Source of the DNA: an uncultured Eubacteriales bacterium
GTDB lineage: Bacteria > Bacillota > Clostridia > Oscillospirales > Oscillospiraceae
Direction of reading: 5' to 3'
NCBI GenBank assembly: GCA_900540635.1
Contig: UQGU01000035.1
Span: 1-24,286, forward strand
DNA length: 24,286 bases
Positions 15,054 through 23,802 of the stretch are shown here, piece after piece. The notes beneath the pieces were generated by a model. The model did not search any database. It was not told where the DNA came from and was given only the letters and a program-made list of their open reading frames with translations. The first letter of the stretch is position 1. Every line of letters starts with the position of its first letter. The position numbers and the translations under genes are program-made.

Positions 15054-16703
15054 TCACCACAGGTAGACCCGGGTCTCATAGGGCCGCAGCACATCCGGCT
15101 CGCCATCGGGGTAGTTGCAAAGGATCAGCTTACCCCGGTCCAGATAGAAGCCGTCCGGCGCTTTATACTTCCGGTTCTTGTCACTAAAGGAGCAGATGAC
15201 CAATATTTTCTGCCGGTCGTCCTGCATGGAATACTGGTAGAGCCATTTGGAGCCCTTGCTGAACTCCCGGTATTTGCCCCAGCGGACGCAGGACAGGCGC
15301 TTGCGCAGGCCGATGGCCAACCGATAGAAATTGAGGACGGAATCCCGGTCCCCATCCTGCCGGGCCACATTGATTTGCTTATAATTGTCGTTGGCATAGA
15401 ACCAGGGCTTCCCGGTGGTGAAGCCTGCATTGGGCCCGTCGCTCCACTGCATCAGAGTCCGGGCAGAATCCCGGGAGCAGCGCCAGAGCTTGTGGAGCCT
15501 GGCCCGGGGGCTGGCCTTCAGATTGTGGTGAGAATAGTAATAGCGGGTAGCCACATCCTCATACATATCGGCATTTTCAGGGTGCCAGTTCACCATGCCG
15601 ATCTCCTGGCCCTGGTAGACAAAAGGCGTTCCCTTCTGGAACAGGTACATAGCCGCCAGCATTTTGCCGCTGGCTTCCCGATAATTAGAGTTGCCATAGC
15701 GGGAGATGATCCTGGGATGGTCATGGTTTTCCAGGAAGAGCATATTCCAACCCTTGCCGTCCAGCTTATCCTGCCAGTTCCGGAAGGCCTTTTTCAGCTT
15801 TTTCAGAGAGAACTTCGTGGGGAAGAAATCCTGGAAAAAGCAGTCGGCACACATGGTCTCGTTCTGGATCATCATGCTGAACTCCTGCCCCTTGCCCTCC
15901 CGGATGTATTTCAGGGCGATCTTCGGCGTGACCATGGGGGCTTCGGCCAGAGTCATGCAGTCGTAGTTCAACAGCACATCCTCCTGGAATTCCGTGAGGA
16001 ATTCATGAATCCGGGGGCCGTGGTTATACATAAAAATACCCTTGTACACCGGCAGCAGATGGTCATTGGGCAGGCCCTTTTTCTTGGAGATAAAGGTGAT
16101 GACATCCTCCCGGAAGCCGTCCACCCCCATGTCCAGCCAGAAGCGCATGATCTTCTTGACCTCTTCCCGGACCAGCGGGTTATCCATATTCAGGTCCGGC
16201 TGCTTCACGGCAAACAGGTGCATATAGTATTCCTTGCGCACCTCGTCATAGGTCCAGGCCTTGCCCTCAAAGTGGGAATCCCAGTTATTGGGGAGTTTGC
16301 CGTTTTTCCTGGCAGGCCGCCAGATATAGTAATCCGTATAGGGTTCAATGCGGCGGCGGCTCTTCTGGAACCACTCGTGCTCATCGCTGGTGTGATTCAC
16401 CACCAGGTCCATAATGACCTTCATGCCCCGGCTGTGGGCTCCCTCCAGAACTGCCTTGAAGGCCTCCATGCCGCCGAACTGCGGGTCGATATCCATATAG
16501 TCGGAAATATCGTAGCCGCAGTCTGCGCCGGGGGAAGGATACAGCGGTGAAAACCAGATGCCGTCGCAGCCCAGGCTCTTGATATAGTCCAGCTTTTGCA
16601 GTACGCCATACAGGTCGCCCATGCCGTCCCCGTTTCCGTCGCAGAAGCTTCTGGGCCAGATCTGATAAAAAACCGTATCTTTATACCATTGTGTTTGCTT
16701 CAT
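15054..16703 (-). CDS. GH13 alpha-glucosidase, oligo-1,6-glucosidase-like
   Basis: This probably releases glucose from the non-reducing ends of short alpha-glucans in the cytoplasm (no signal peptide). From ATG 16703 it is 549 aa, the usual length; a GTG one codon earlier is an equal frame start. The calcium-type loop DGNGDGMGD is at 22-30, region I MDLVVNHTSDEHEWF at 98-112, the nucleophile D200 in DGFREDV, acid/base E254 in TLAEAP and the stabiliser D328 in ENHDHPR. The residue after the nucleophile is Val (V201), which in this subfamily goes with alpha-1,6 rather than alpha-1,4 preference. AGGGGGG serves as ribosome site. It is a lone gene with its own promoter; no sugar transporter is beside it. 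Confidence 0.9.
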   Translation of the reverse strand: MKQTQWYKDTVFYQIWPRSFCDGNGDGMGDLYGVLQKLDYIKSLGCDGIWFSPLYPSPGADCGYDISDYMDIDPQFGGMEAFKAVLEGAHSRGMKVIMDLVVNHTSDEHEWFQKSRRRIEPYTDYYIWRPARKNGKLPNNWDSHFEGKAWTYDEVRKEYYMHLFAVKQPDLNMDNPLVREEVKKIMRFWLDMGVDGFREDVITFISKKKGLPNDHLLPVYKGIFMYNHGPRIHEFLTEFQEDVLLNYDCMTLAEAPMVTPKIALKYIREGKGQEFSMMIQNETMCADCFFQDFFPTKFSLKKLKKAFRNWQDKLDGKGWNMLFLENHDHPRIISRYGNSNYREASGKMLAAMYLFQKGTPFVYQGQEIGMVNWHPENADMYEDVATRYYYSHHNLKASPRARLHKLWRCSRDSARTLMQWSDGPNAGFTTGKPWFYANDNYKQINVARQDGDRDSVLNFYRLAIGLRKRLSCVRWGKYREFSKGSKWLYQYSMQDDRQKILVICSFSDKNRKYKAPDGFYLDRGKLILCNYPDGEPDVLRPYETRVYLW

Positions 16704-16727
16704 CACAAGTCCCCCCTGTTCCCGTCC

Positions 16728-16756
16728 ATTATAGCTTTTCCCCCGAGAAACGTCAA
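16728..16756 (-). promoter_or_regulatory. Promoter of the GH13 gene
   Basis: TTGACG (16751-16756), 17 nt spacer, TATAAT (16728-16733). It is a strong sigma-A type promoter with a start near 16721, giving a leader of about 18 nt. Confidence 0.88.
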
Positions 16757-16780
16757 GGGCGCACCGAGGCCGGTGCGCCC
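16757..16780 (-). terminator. Hairpin ending the glycosyltransferase operon
   Basis: A perfect 10 bp GC-rich stem (16771-16780 with 16757-16766) with a 4 nt loop begins 6 nt after the stop codon of the last glycosyltransferase. The tail on the minus strand is only weakly T-rich (TTGACGTTTCTC) and is the -35 box of the GH13 promoter, so termination may be partial. Confidence 0.6.
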
Positions 16781-16786
16781 TGAATT

Positions 16787-17959
16787 TTAGGCAAGATGCA
16801 TCTTTTTTCGAAGCTTTGCAACAGATTCCTGTATAAACATGGCAAAAATTGTCTTCTTATAGGGGTAGCTGATGCCCCGGATGTGATAGGCGGCATCCGC
16901 CATACGGTCCCTGCGCGCGGCCGGGATTTTTTTTGCATTCTCAGTCAGCTTATAAAGCCGCAGCTCGTCTCCGGGAACCGAAGACAGCACATTCCATTCC
17001 TGGGGGCGCATCTCCCGGCCAAAGCACTCCAGAAGCTCTGCGTTTTCCACCCGGGAGGAGGTGAGCAGGTATTGCTGCCCTTCAAAAGTTTCTTTGGCAC
17101 CGTAGAGGTCCACGCACAGGCTCTCCCGGCCCAGGAAGGACCGCAGCCACAGATTTTCCATCCAGGCATCATACACAGCCCTGGACTCCCCCGGTTTGGA
17201 CAGCCGCAGCTTTTCCCGGCGGCCGCCCAGCATCAGCGGCACCTGGAAGGTGCTTTCCTTTTTGCTGAAATTGACACCGGCATCGGAAAAGCAGGTGCAG
17301 CGGGCCACTCTGGGGTAAAGGAACAGCCGGTTCGTCTCTATGACGAAGGCAATGTGGTATTTCAGCCAGGAGTGCTTTCCCCAGTCCCTGATATGGGCCG
17401 GGATCTTCTCAGAAGCGGCGAAATCGTAGTCTCCGTTTTCCGCCAGCCAGGCTGAAAAAGCAGCCCACTGCGCCTTGGTCCACATCTGGCCCCAGGAGCA
17501 GGCATACCGGAAGTACCAGTTGTCAAACCCGTCCTCCAACGGCTCAAAGACCTTCTCCGTCAACTGGCTCAGCCGGTGATTATACAGGGCCACCCCGGCG
17601 ATCTCCGGCTTGTCTGCCACAAAATCATAGCACTCCAGGGCATAGCGGTAAAAGTCCGGGCTGACATAGAGATCGTCCTCCAGCAGGATGATCCCGTCAT
17701 GGGCCTGGGTCAGGCCCCCGCATTTCAGGATATGGGCTTTCAGTCCCAGATTTTTCTCCTGATAAATGACCTGTTTTTCCCCAAAGGGCCAGGAAAAGGC
17801 CCTTGCATAGTCCAGCACGTCTGCATTATCGCCCCGGTCAATGCTGATGATGAGCTCTGCCCCCTGAGCAGGGTATTCTGCCTGCAGCAGAGACCCCAGG
17901 ATCCGCTTTAAGGATTCGATTCGGTTGTAGGCAACCACCACAATGGGAATATCAGCCAT
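16787..17959 (-). CDS. GT-A fold glycosyltransferase (GT2/GT13-like)
   Basis: It transfers a sugar from a nucleotide donor, probably onto a growing surface glycan at the cytoplasmic face. The 390 aa protein begins IPIVVVAYNRIESLKRIL, the usual GT-A nucleotide-binding start, with IISIDRGDN near 38-45. The metal-binding motif is LLEDDLYVSPDFYRYA (E94-D95-D96), closer to the EDD of N-acetylglucosaminyltransferase I-like enzymes than to the plain DxD of GT2. An aromatic-rich middle (WYFRYACSWGQMWTKAQW) follows, and the C-terminal 150 residues match nothing I recognise. No membrane helix is seen. It overlaps the preceding gene by 8 nt and is last in the operon. Donor and acceptor are unknown. Confidence 0.8.
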   Translation of the reverse strand: MADIPIVVVAYNRIESLKRILGSLLQAEYPAQGAELIISIDRGDNADVLDYARAFSWPFGEKQVIYQEKNLGLKAHILKCGGLTQAHDGIILLEDDLYVSPDFYRYALECYDFVADKPEIAGVALYNHRLSQLTEKVFEPLEDGFDNWYFRYACSWGQMWTKAQWAAFSAWLAENGDYDFAASEKIPAHIRDWGKHSWLKYHIAFVIETNRLFLYPRVARCTCFSDAGVNFSKKESTFQVPLMLGGRREKLRLSKPGESRAVYDAWMENLWLRSFLGRESLCVDLYGAKETFEGQQYLLTSSRVENAELLECFGREMRPQEWNVLSSVPGDELRLYKLTENAKKIPAARRDRMADAAYHIRGISYPYKKTIFAMFIQESVAKLRKKMHLA

Positions 17960-19070
17960 GCTTTACCGCTCCTTCCGCAATTTCTACCGCCCGGGCATAC
18001 CCCTCCGCCCCGGCATCAAAGCTGAATTTTTCGGCGACTGCACGCCGCAACTTATCCGCCGGCAGAGGCTTTGAAAGCATCCCGTCCAGGCAGGCAGCAA
18101 AGGCTTCCGGGTTTTCCGGGTCTGCAATGCGCCCATTTGTCCCGGATGTAAGCACATCGTAGGCCCCATCGGCATAGCAGGATGCCGCCACGGGAAGTCC
18201 CGCGCAGGCAGCCTCCACCAGGATCAGTCCGAAGCAATCGGACCGGGAGGGCACGGCCAGCACGGAGGCCCGGCTGTACTCCGCCCAAAGCGCCTCGCCC
18301 TGCCGGTAGCCCAGCCATTGGATCCGGTCCGCCACGCCCAGGCTCCCCGCCAAGGACTGAATGGCCGCCTGCTCGCCCCCCACATCGTTGCCCGCCACAC
18401 GCAGGGCACAGGGAACCTTCATTTTTGCCAGGGCCTGCACCAGCAGGTCCAGGCCCTTTTCCCGGGAAATGCGGCCAACATATAGAATCGTTCCATCCTC
18501 GGGCTGCCTTGTAAGCGCCAGAAACGGGGCCGTATCCACCGTCAGGTAAGCAATTGCAATGCGCTCCTCGTCCGCGCCCCAGTGCAGCAGCTTCTCCGCG
18601 GCCTTTGTGCCGCTGGCCAGGAAGCTGTCTGCCCCGCTGACGATCATCCGCCGGGTCAGCTTCTGCACCGTACCAATGTAGCTCTCGGAGCGCAGCGTTC
18701 CGTCGGTCATGTTCACAAAGGGAATTCCATGGGCCTTGGCCCAGAAAAGGGCCTGAACGGCGGAGAAATTGTATTCTCCCGCAATGACAACATCCGGTTT
18801 CAGAGCATTCAGTGTTTTGAAAAGTCCTTTGGGCAGATGGACAAAGCGGGTAGCCGTGCCGCCCACCTCGCCGCCTTTGACACTGAGGACCTTCGATTGC
18901 AGGAAGTAGGTGTTCTCTTCCGGTTCATCGGTTTCCCAGACCCGATCTGCCTCGATTTTTCCCGTATAGAGCACAGAAACCCTCCACTTCGGAAAGCGGC
19001 TGCGCAGGCAGGCAAACTGCCCGCTGCGATAGGGAGCGGGAATATTGCTGATGATCAAAACATGCTTCAT
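17952..19070 (-). CDS. Glycosyltransferase family 4 (GT-B fold)
   Basis: This is a retaining-type GT-B enzyme, probably cytoplasmic. The 372 aa protein has the N-terminal acceptor half MKHVLIISNIPAPYRSGQFA and a C-terminal donor half starting TILYVGRISREKGLDLLVQALAK (195-216), then AGNDVGGEQ and RSDCFGLILVEAACAGLPV (276-294). In the last motif the first acid of the usual E-x7-E pair is Asp (D278), paired with E286. It starts within the end of the upstream glycosyltransferase (4 nt ATGA overlap) and overlaps the next gene by 8 nt, indicating tight coupling. The sugar transferred cannot be told. Confidence 0.85.
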   Translation of the reverse strand: MKHVLIISNIPAPYRSGQFACLRSRFPKWRVSVLYTGKIEADRVWETDEPEENTYFLQSKVLSVKGGEVGGTATRFVHLPKGLFKTLNALKPDVVIAGEYNFSAVQALFWAKAHGIPFVNMTDGTLRSESYIGTVQKLTRRMIVSGADSFLASGTKAAEKLLHWGADEERIAIAYLTVDTAPFLALTRQPEDGTILYVGRISREKGLDLLVQALAKMKVPCALRVAGNDVGGEQAAIQSLAGSLGVADRIQWLGYRQGEALWAEYSRASVLAVPSRSDCFGLILVEAACAGLPVAASCYADGAYDVLTSGTNGRIADPENPEAFAACLDGMLSKPLPADKLRRAVAEKFSFDAGAEGYARAVEIAEGAVKHG

Positions 19071-20245
19071 ATGCTCTCCTTTGCGGCTCCGTAAATCTCC
19101 ATCAGCCGGGCATAATTCATCTCCGGTGTCAGATTTTCCCGGTAATACGCGCTGGTATTGGCCTGCCAGTCCACATCTTCGGTGTTCATAAACTTCTTCA
19201 CGGTTTTTGCAATGCTCTGGGGCGACTGCTGGTCAAACTTCAGACCCGTCACCCCGCTGCGGACCAGGCTGCCTCCGTTGCCCAGCTTGGACACCAGCAC
19301 CGGAGTTCCCACGGAATAGGCCTCCGCAATGCACAGCGGGAATCCCTCATAGCACTGAGTCGGCAGAATCAGAGCCCGGCTGGTGGCCATCAGGCTGCGG
19401 ACACGGTCGTTGGGCAGTCTTCCCAACAGGCGGACATTGCGCAGCTTGTTGTCCTCCACAAAGCCGCGGCACCAGTCTTCCAGCGGACCGTCGCCGCAGA
19501 GCAGCAGCTCCGGCCCCTGGTCTCCCAGCAGCCGCCAGGCCTCCAGCAGCACCCGGATCCCCTTCAGGTCCTCCAGGCGAGAGGCAAAGAGCACCCGGTC
19601 CTGCCGGTCCAGCTCCGGCACCAACGCTTCCGGCGCAGAAACCGCATTGGGCTTCACAAAAATCTGCTCCGGTTTCAGCCCCTTCAGCCGCAGCAGCTTC
19701 TTCTTATTGAATTCCGTCAGGCAGATATAGGTGAGCTTTTTATAGATCCCCGTGGCCCGGTGGAGCTTCATAGACAGCACGCAGCAGAGGGTTTGGGAAA
19801 AGCTTCCGCGATAGCATTTGTGCTTCAGCGCACAGGAGAGCCCCTTTTTCAGGCAGTCCTCGCAGACCTGATCATCCCGGTAAAAGGTTGCCCCCGGGCA
19901 GAGCAGGCGGAAATTGTGAACGGTCTGCACCACGGCGGCACCGCCGCGCAGGGCCCCATAGTATACGGCAGGAGACACCAGCATCAGCGTATTGTGAACA
20001 TGGACCACATCGATCCTGTTCTCCCGCACCAGGCGGCGGATATCCCGATAGGTTTTGGGATTGTAAAGGGTCCAAAAGGGCAGCGCCAGCTTTTGCCGGA
20101 GGGAAAAGGTTTTCAGCTCTCCATTATCCCGGCTGTAGGTAAACACCTGATGGCCATGGGCGCGCAGCAGCTCCGCCTCCTGAGCAGCCACCTGGTCTTC
20201 CCCTCCGGGAATCTGATAGCGGTTGTGTACGATCAGGATCTTCAT
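19067..20245 (-). CDS. Glycosyltransferase family 4 with Cys-rich insert
   Basis: This second GT-B enzyme of the run has 392 aa. It opens MKILIVHNRYQIPGGEDQV, typical of capsule/exopolysaccharide GT4 enzymes, with HVHNTLMLVSP near 82-92 and VVQTVHNFRLLCPGA near 105-119. A cysteine cluster (C128, C131, C138, C144) occurs in a subset of GT4 proteins and might bind a metal. The donor half has VLFASRLEDLKGIRVLLEAWRLL-type sequence and YEGFPLCIAEAYSVGTP, with the E-x7-E pair at E300 and E308. The ATG abuts the stop of the TagA-type gene, so the two are probably translationally coupled. It probably adds a sugar after the TagA-type step. Confidence 0.86.
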   Translation of the reverse strand: MKILIVHNRYQIPGGEDQVAAQEAELLRAHGHQVFTYSRDNGELKTFSLRQKLALPFWTLYNPKTYRDIRRLVRENRIDVVHVHNTLMLVSPAVYYGALRGGAAVVQTVHNFRLLCPGATFYRDDQVCEDCLKKGLSCALKHKCYRGSFSQTLCCVLSMKLHRATGIYKKLTYICLTEFNKKKLLRLKGLKPEQIFVKPNAVSAPEALVPELDRQDRVLFASRLEDLKGIRVLLEAWRLLGDQGPELLLCGDGPLEDWCRGFVEDNKLRNVRLLGRLPNDRVRSLMATSRALILPTQCYEGFPLCIAEAYSVGTPVLVSKLGNGGSLVRSGVTGLKFDQQSPQSIAKTVKKFMNTEDVDWQANTSAYYRENLTPEMNYARLMEIYGAAKESI

Positions 20246-21019
20246 TTACTTTCCTCGCAGGTTGGCCTCAAAAATGTAAGTGGTGTTGGTGACAAAATAG
20301 CGCTTGAACAGCCGCTTGGGGTCCTGCATCAGCCGATACAGCCACTCCAGATTGTGCTTCTGCATCCACTGGGGGGCCCGGCTGATGTTGCCCGCCGTGT
20401 AATCAAAGGCAGCACCCACGCCCACCATCAGGCCTTGCACACGCCCCTGGTGGTCGTGCATCCAGATTTCCTGCTTAGGAGCCCCCAGGCCAACCCAGAC
20501 AAAATCCGGGGCGGCCTCGTTGATTTTTTCCACAATGGCGCCATCCTCTTCCGCGCTCAGTGCGCGGAAAGGCGGACTGTACATCCCGGCAATCTGAATT
20601 GCCGGGTATTTCTCCCGAAGGGCCTTCTCCATTTTTTTCAGGGTCTCCGGGGTACTGCCGTAAAAATAATGCCGCCAGCCCTGAGAAAGCCCCAGGGCGA
20701 TGGTTTTCAGCATATAGTCCGGCCCCGTCACCCGCTGCATTTTAGCAAAGCCCCGCTTTCTTCCGGTGCTGGACAGAGGGCCGCCATCCGGAATGGCCAG
20801 GATGCCGCCGTTCTGGACCGCCCGGTAGGTCTCGTCCTTCCAGGCGGTGACGGTGGTATGGACATTGGACACGCAGATATAGTCCCCGGACAGTTCCTTC
20901 ACGTGAGCCTTGGTAAAGGCAAGCAGCCAATCCATATCAATGGCCGCGATATCCACTCCCAGAATGGGACAGACGGGAATGGTTTTCTGATCGACCTTAT
21001 GGCAAAAATTCTGTTCCAA
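20246..21019 (-). CDS. WecG/TagA/CpsF family glycosyltransferase (GT26)
   Basis: Family members transfer N-acetylmannosamine or a related sugar to a lipid-linked acceptor early in teichoic acid or surface polysaccharide assembly. I prefer TTG 21019 (257 aa): GGGAGGA lies 6 nt upstream, and the family core starts soon after at CPILGVDIAAIDMDWLL. The frame is open back to a GTG at 21118 (290 aa), overlapping the ATPase gene by 28 nt with a poorly spaced site. Motifs are YICVSNVHTTVTAW, AIPDGGPLSSTGRKRG (usually ADGxP), RVTGPDYM, YFYGSTPETLKKM and VWVGLGAPKQEIWMHDH. It heads the glycosyltransferase run. The sugar is inferred from family only. Confidence 0.88.
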   Translation of the reverse strand: MEQNFCHKVDQKTIPVCPILGVDIAAIDMDWLLAFTKAHVKELSGDYICVSNVHTTVTAWKDETYRAVQNGGILAIPDGGPLSSTGRKRGFAKMQRVTGPDYMLKTIALGLSQGWRHYFYGSTPETLKKMEKALREKYPAIQIAGMYSPPFRALSAEEDGAIVEKINEAAPDFVWVGLGAPKQEIWMHDHQGRVQGLMVGVGAAFDYTAGNISRAPQWMQKHNLEWLYRLMQDPKRLFKRYFVTNTTYIFEANLRGK

Positions 21020-21058
21020 CGGCGTTCCTCCCAAAAAGCGCAGCCGCGCATTTTCTAC

Positions 21059-21087
21059 AGTATACCATTCTCCGGTGGAAAAAGCTA
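21059..21087 (-). promoter_or_regulatory. Possible extended -10 promoter of the glycosyltransferase run
   Basis: TGGTATACT on the minus strand (-10 at 21059-21064 with a TG extension) lies 40 nt before the TTG start. The -35 position (TAGCTT, 21082-21087) matches poorly, as is allowed for extended -10 promoters. It sits across the end of the ATPase gene, so the run could be transcribed alone or by read-through from the MoxR/VWA unit. Confidence 0.4.
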
Positions 21088-21090
21088 CCG

Positions 21091-22596
21091 TTACTTTTTC
21101 TCCACTGCCCGGCGGCACAGCTCCTGCAGCTGCGCCTCATTCTTCTGGCATTGCAACCGGCCGCACAGGGCCAAATAGCTGTCGCTGCCATGGTGGGCGA
21201 TAAAGGCCATGATTCCCTTGCTGCCGGTAATGCCTGTGATCAGCAGCGTCAGCTCCTGACCGTCCCCAAAGCAGTCCGTCAAAAATGGAATTGCCCAGTC
21301 CAGGGCCGCCGTCATCTGCCGGATTTTTCCCTGACGGCTTTCCAGCTGACCGTCAAAGCGGGCCTTGAGGAAGCGTTCCAGCGCCGCGCCGTCGCCGCAC
21401 CGGGCCTGCTTTGCCTCCAGCCCCCACTGCTCTATTTTCCGCAGGATGCCCTCAGCGGCAGTAAGGCTGTCCGCGCTTTCCAGGCGGAACTGCCGCTTGG
21501 TCTGCATTGCGTTCCGGCGGGCAGCCAAAAAATCCTCCAAGGACCCATTCTGCCGGAAGAAGGCCTGCATGGTCTCATGCAGGGCAACGTCCAAGGCATC
21601 CTCCCGGCCATAGGCAGCCGCATAGCGCCGCAGCTGCTCCAGGATCAGATTCACCAGAGCGAACCGCTCCGTAAAGTCCCCTGCCTGGGCCATGGCCTTT
21701 CTATCGGCCAGAAAGGCGGCATCCGCCTCCCCTGCCAGGATTTCCCGGACTCCATAGTCCCTGCCGTAGCTTCCATACAGGCGGTAGTAGTCATAGAAGT
21801 CCCGGCTGGTCTCTTCCAGATTCAAAAATTCCCCCACAAGGGCTTCCTCCACGGGAATGCCCAGGCTCTCATAGCTCTGCAGCAGCCGGGACAGGTCCTC
21901 CCAGCCCCGGGCCGTCACATAGTGCAGCGCATTCTCGTCCCGGCTCACATGGTAGAATTTTTCCGGCTTCAGCGCCAGATAAGAGAGGATTGCCCCGTGA
22001 AGGCCCGCCTCTGCACCATAGGTCAAGAAGGCCTGCTGTGAGGCCTCCACAGGGATATTGCGGATGCGGTCCAAGGTCACAATGTCAAAATCCCGGACGG
22101 ATTTATTGTACTCCGGCGGGTTGCCCGCCGCCACAATGAGCCAGCCCTCCGGCAGGGCATGGTTGCCGAAGGTTTTGTTTTGCAGAAATTGCAGCATGGT
22201 CGGGGCCAAGGTCTCGGAGACGCAGTTGATCTCATCCAAAAAGAGGATGCCCTCCCGCTTTCCCGTCCGGTCCATGGCCTCGTACACGGCACCGATGATC
22301 TCGCTCATGGTGTACTCCGTCACGGAAAAATGCCGCCCGCAGTAGTCCCGTTCCGCAATTTTCGGCAGTCCCACGGCGCTCTGGCGGGTGTGGTGCGTCA
22401 TGGTGTAGGCCACCAGGGGAACCTGCTCCTCCCGAGCCACCTGCTCCACAATGGCAGTCTTTCCCACGCCGGGAGGCCCCATGAGCAGCAGCGGCCGCTG
22501 CCGGACCGTTGGGAAGCAATACTTTCCCTCCCCGTCCTTTTGCAGATACGCCCGCAAGGTATTGCGGATCTCTTCCTTTGCCTGCTGGATGTTCAT
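21091..22596 (-). CDS. MoxR-like AAA+ ATPase
   Basis: MoxR ATPases act as chaperones that remodel or activate partner complexes together with VWA proteins. ATG 22596 is preceded by AGGAGAG at 6 nt, giving 501 aa; the open frame upstream is the neighbour's shadow. The AAA+ core is Walker A GPPGVGKT (40-47), Walker B ILFLDE (117-122), sensor 1 IVAAGNPPEYNKS (N159) and LDRIRN as arginine region. Residues 330-501 form a long helical C-terminal part I do not recognise. It starts 10 nt after the stop of the VWA gene, a pairing typical of MoxR systems. The client is unknown. Confidence 0.88.
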   Translation of the reverse strand: MNIQQAKEEIRNTLRAYLQKDGEGKYCFPTVRQRPLLLMGPPGVGKTAIVEQVAREEQVPLVAYTMTHHTRQSAVGLPKIAERDYCGRHFSVTEYTMSEIIGAVYEAMDRTGKREGILFLDEINCVSETLAPTMLQFLQNKTFGNHALPEGWLIVAAGNPPEYNKSVRDFDIVTLDRIRNIPVEASQQAFLTYGAEAGLHGAILSYLALKPEKFYHVSRDENALHYVTARGWEDLSRLLQSYESLGIPVEEALVGEFLNLEETSRDFYDYYRLYGSYGRDYGVREILAGEADAAFLADRKAMAQAGDFTERFALVNLILEQLRRYAAAYGREDALDVALHETMQAFFRQNGSLEDFLAARRNAMQTKRQFRLESADSLTAAEGILRKIEQWGLEAKQARCGDGAALERFLKARFDGQLESRQGKIRQMTAALDWAIPFLTDCFGDGQELTLLITGITGSKGIMAFIAHHGSDSYLALCGRLQCQKNEAQLQELCRRAVEKK

Positions 22597-22606
22597 CGTT
22601 CTCTCC

Positions 22607-23794
22607 TCATTCCAATACCAGTGTCTTTGCCCATTTGGGCACCAGTTCCGGGTGCTTCTGGGGTCCTGCCAGGACAAAGACCGTCTCGTAGTCCGGCTTA
22701 TGGGGATAGTAGCCGTCCCCGTCCGTAAAATAGAGCAGCGCTCTGGGCCTGGGCAGCTCCCCCCGGGCGCGCATGGCCTCAATCTCCCGGAACACCGGCG
22801 TGAAATCTGTGCCGCCCCTGCCCTTGATTCTTATATTTCTTCCATAGGAAAGCCACTGCTCCCGGTTTGTAATGACTGCCTTGTCCTGTAAGCAGCAGTC
22901 GCACTGGAAGAAAACCGCCTTCATCTTCCGAAAGAAGTTCTCCTGGGTGCTGAGAATGCCGTAAACCTCCTCCAAAAAGCGGCGGACCAAAACCGCATCG
23001 CAGGAGGCTGAGGTGTCAATGGCGATTGCAAAGGCATCCAGGCGGCGAACCTCCTTGTATTCCAGAGGCTCCAGCAGGGGCATATTGCCATAGCGCTCCA
23101 TTCCCAGAGTGTAAAACCCGTAGTCAAAGCTGTCCTCATCGGTTTCCAGTTCCTCCCTTGGCACGGTAAACCGGCGCAGGTACCGGCGGAAGTCAAAAAG
23201 CGGGTCTTGCAAATCTCCTGGGTTTTCCTCTCCCTCGCCGCCGCTGCAGCCCCGGGCCCCCTGCCCCAGGGCATCTCCCCCGCCGGACAGGCCCTCCCAT
23301 TTTCTTGCAAGGTCCTCCGGAAGATCCGGTTTCCACAGGCTGTGGTCGTCAAAGGCCGCAGCCTTCCGCAACTCTGCCCGGTCAAATTCCGGGAGCCTGC
23401 CCAGAATCTGCCAGGGCGTGCCGCTGATTTTGGGCAGCACCCGATCCCTGGCCGGATTTTCCGTGTGCAGCCGGGGCTGCCCCAGGTTTTCAATAAAGGT
23501 TTCCGTCCACAGGTCACAGGCAAGGCCCCAAGCTTCCGGGTCTACCCTGTCCGGCAGGCGGATGTGCAGAAACAGGCAGTGGAGCAGTATATGCAGATAT
23601 CCCCGCCGAACCTTTGCCGGATTCTCGGCATACATTTGGGTTAGGTCCGGCGGGACAAAAAGCGTCCTCCCGTCCGTTCCCAGGATTCTGCCTTCTTTTT
23701 GGGGCAGCAGGGCAAAGGCACCGTTCAGGCCGGGGTACAGGCCGCACAGCTCCGTGCGGCAGGCTGTGAGAATTTTTTCATTTAAGGATTCCAT
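22607..23794 (-). CDS. VWA-like protein with degenerate metallopeptidase-like N-terminal domain (DUF2201-like)
   Basis: This is the partner of the MoxR-like ATPase. From ATG 23794 (AGGAGG just upstream) it is 395 aa. The N-terminal part has the layout of the putative metallopeptidase domain of this family, including AWGLACDLWTETFIENLG (88-105), but the expected HExxH reads HILLH (68-72, with a further His at 77), so the catalytic Glu is missing. A Gly-rich linker spans 168-193. The C-terminal VWA domain keeps the metal-ion-dependent adhesion site: DTSAS (260-264), GGTDF (T329) and FTDGDG (356-361). It therefore probably binds protein partners in a metal-dependent way without peptidase activity. 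No signal peptide is seen, so it is cytoplasmic. Confidence 0.85.
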   Translation of the reverse strand: MESLNEKILTACRTELCGLYPGLNGAFALLPQKEGRILGTDGRTLFVPPDLTQMYAENPAKVRRGYLHILLHCLFLHIRLPDRVDPEAWGLACDLWTETFIENLGQPRLHTENPARDRVLPKISGTPWQILGRLPEFDRAELRKAAAFDDHSLWKPDLPEDLARKWEGLSGGGDALGQGARGCSGGEGEENPGDLQDPLFDFRRYLRRFTVPREELETDEDSFDYGFYTLGMERYGNMPLLEPLEYKEVRRLDAFAIAIDTSASCDAVLVRRFLEEVYGILSTQENFFRKMKAVFFQCDCCLQDKAVITNREQWLSYGRNIRIKGRGGTDFTPVFREIEAMRARGELPRPRALLYFTDGDGYYPHKPDYETVFVLAGPQKHPELVPKWAKTLVLE

Positions 23795-23802
23795 GGTTCC
23801 TC

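Noticed and set aside
21020..21118. GTG-started N-terminal extension of the TagA-type enzyme
   Set aside because: The GTG has a ribosome site only 2 nt away, the extension precedes the family core, and a possible promoter lies within it. The TTG at 21019 has an ideal site. Kept as an alternative in the feature entry.
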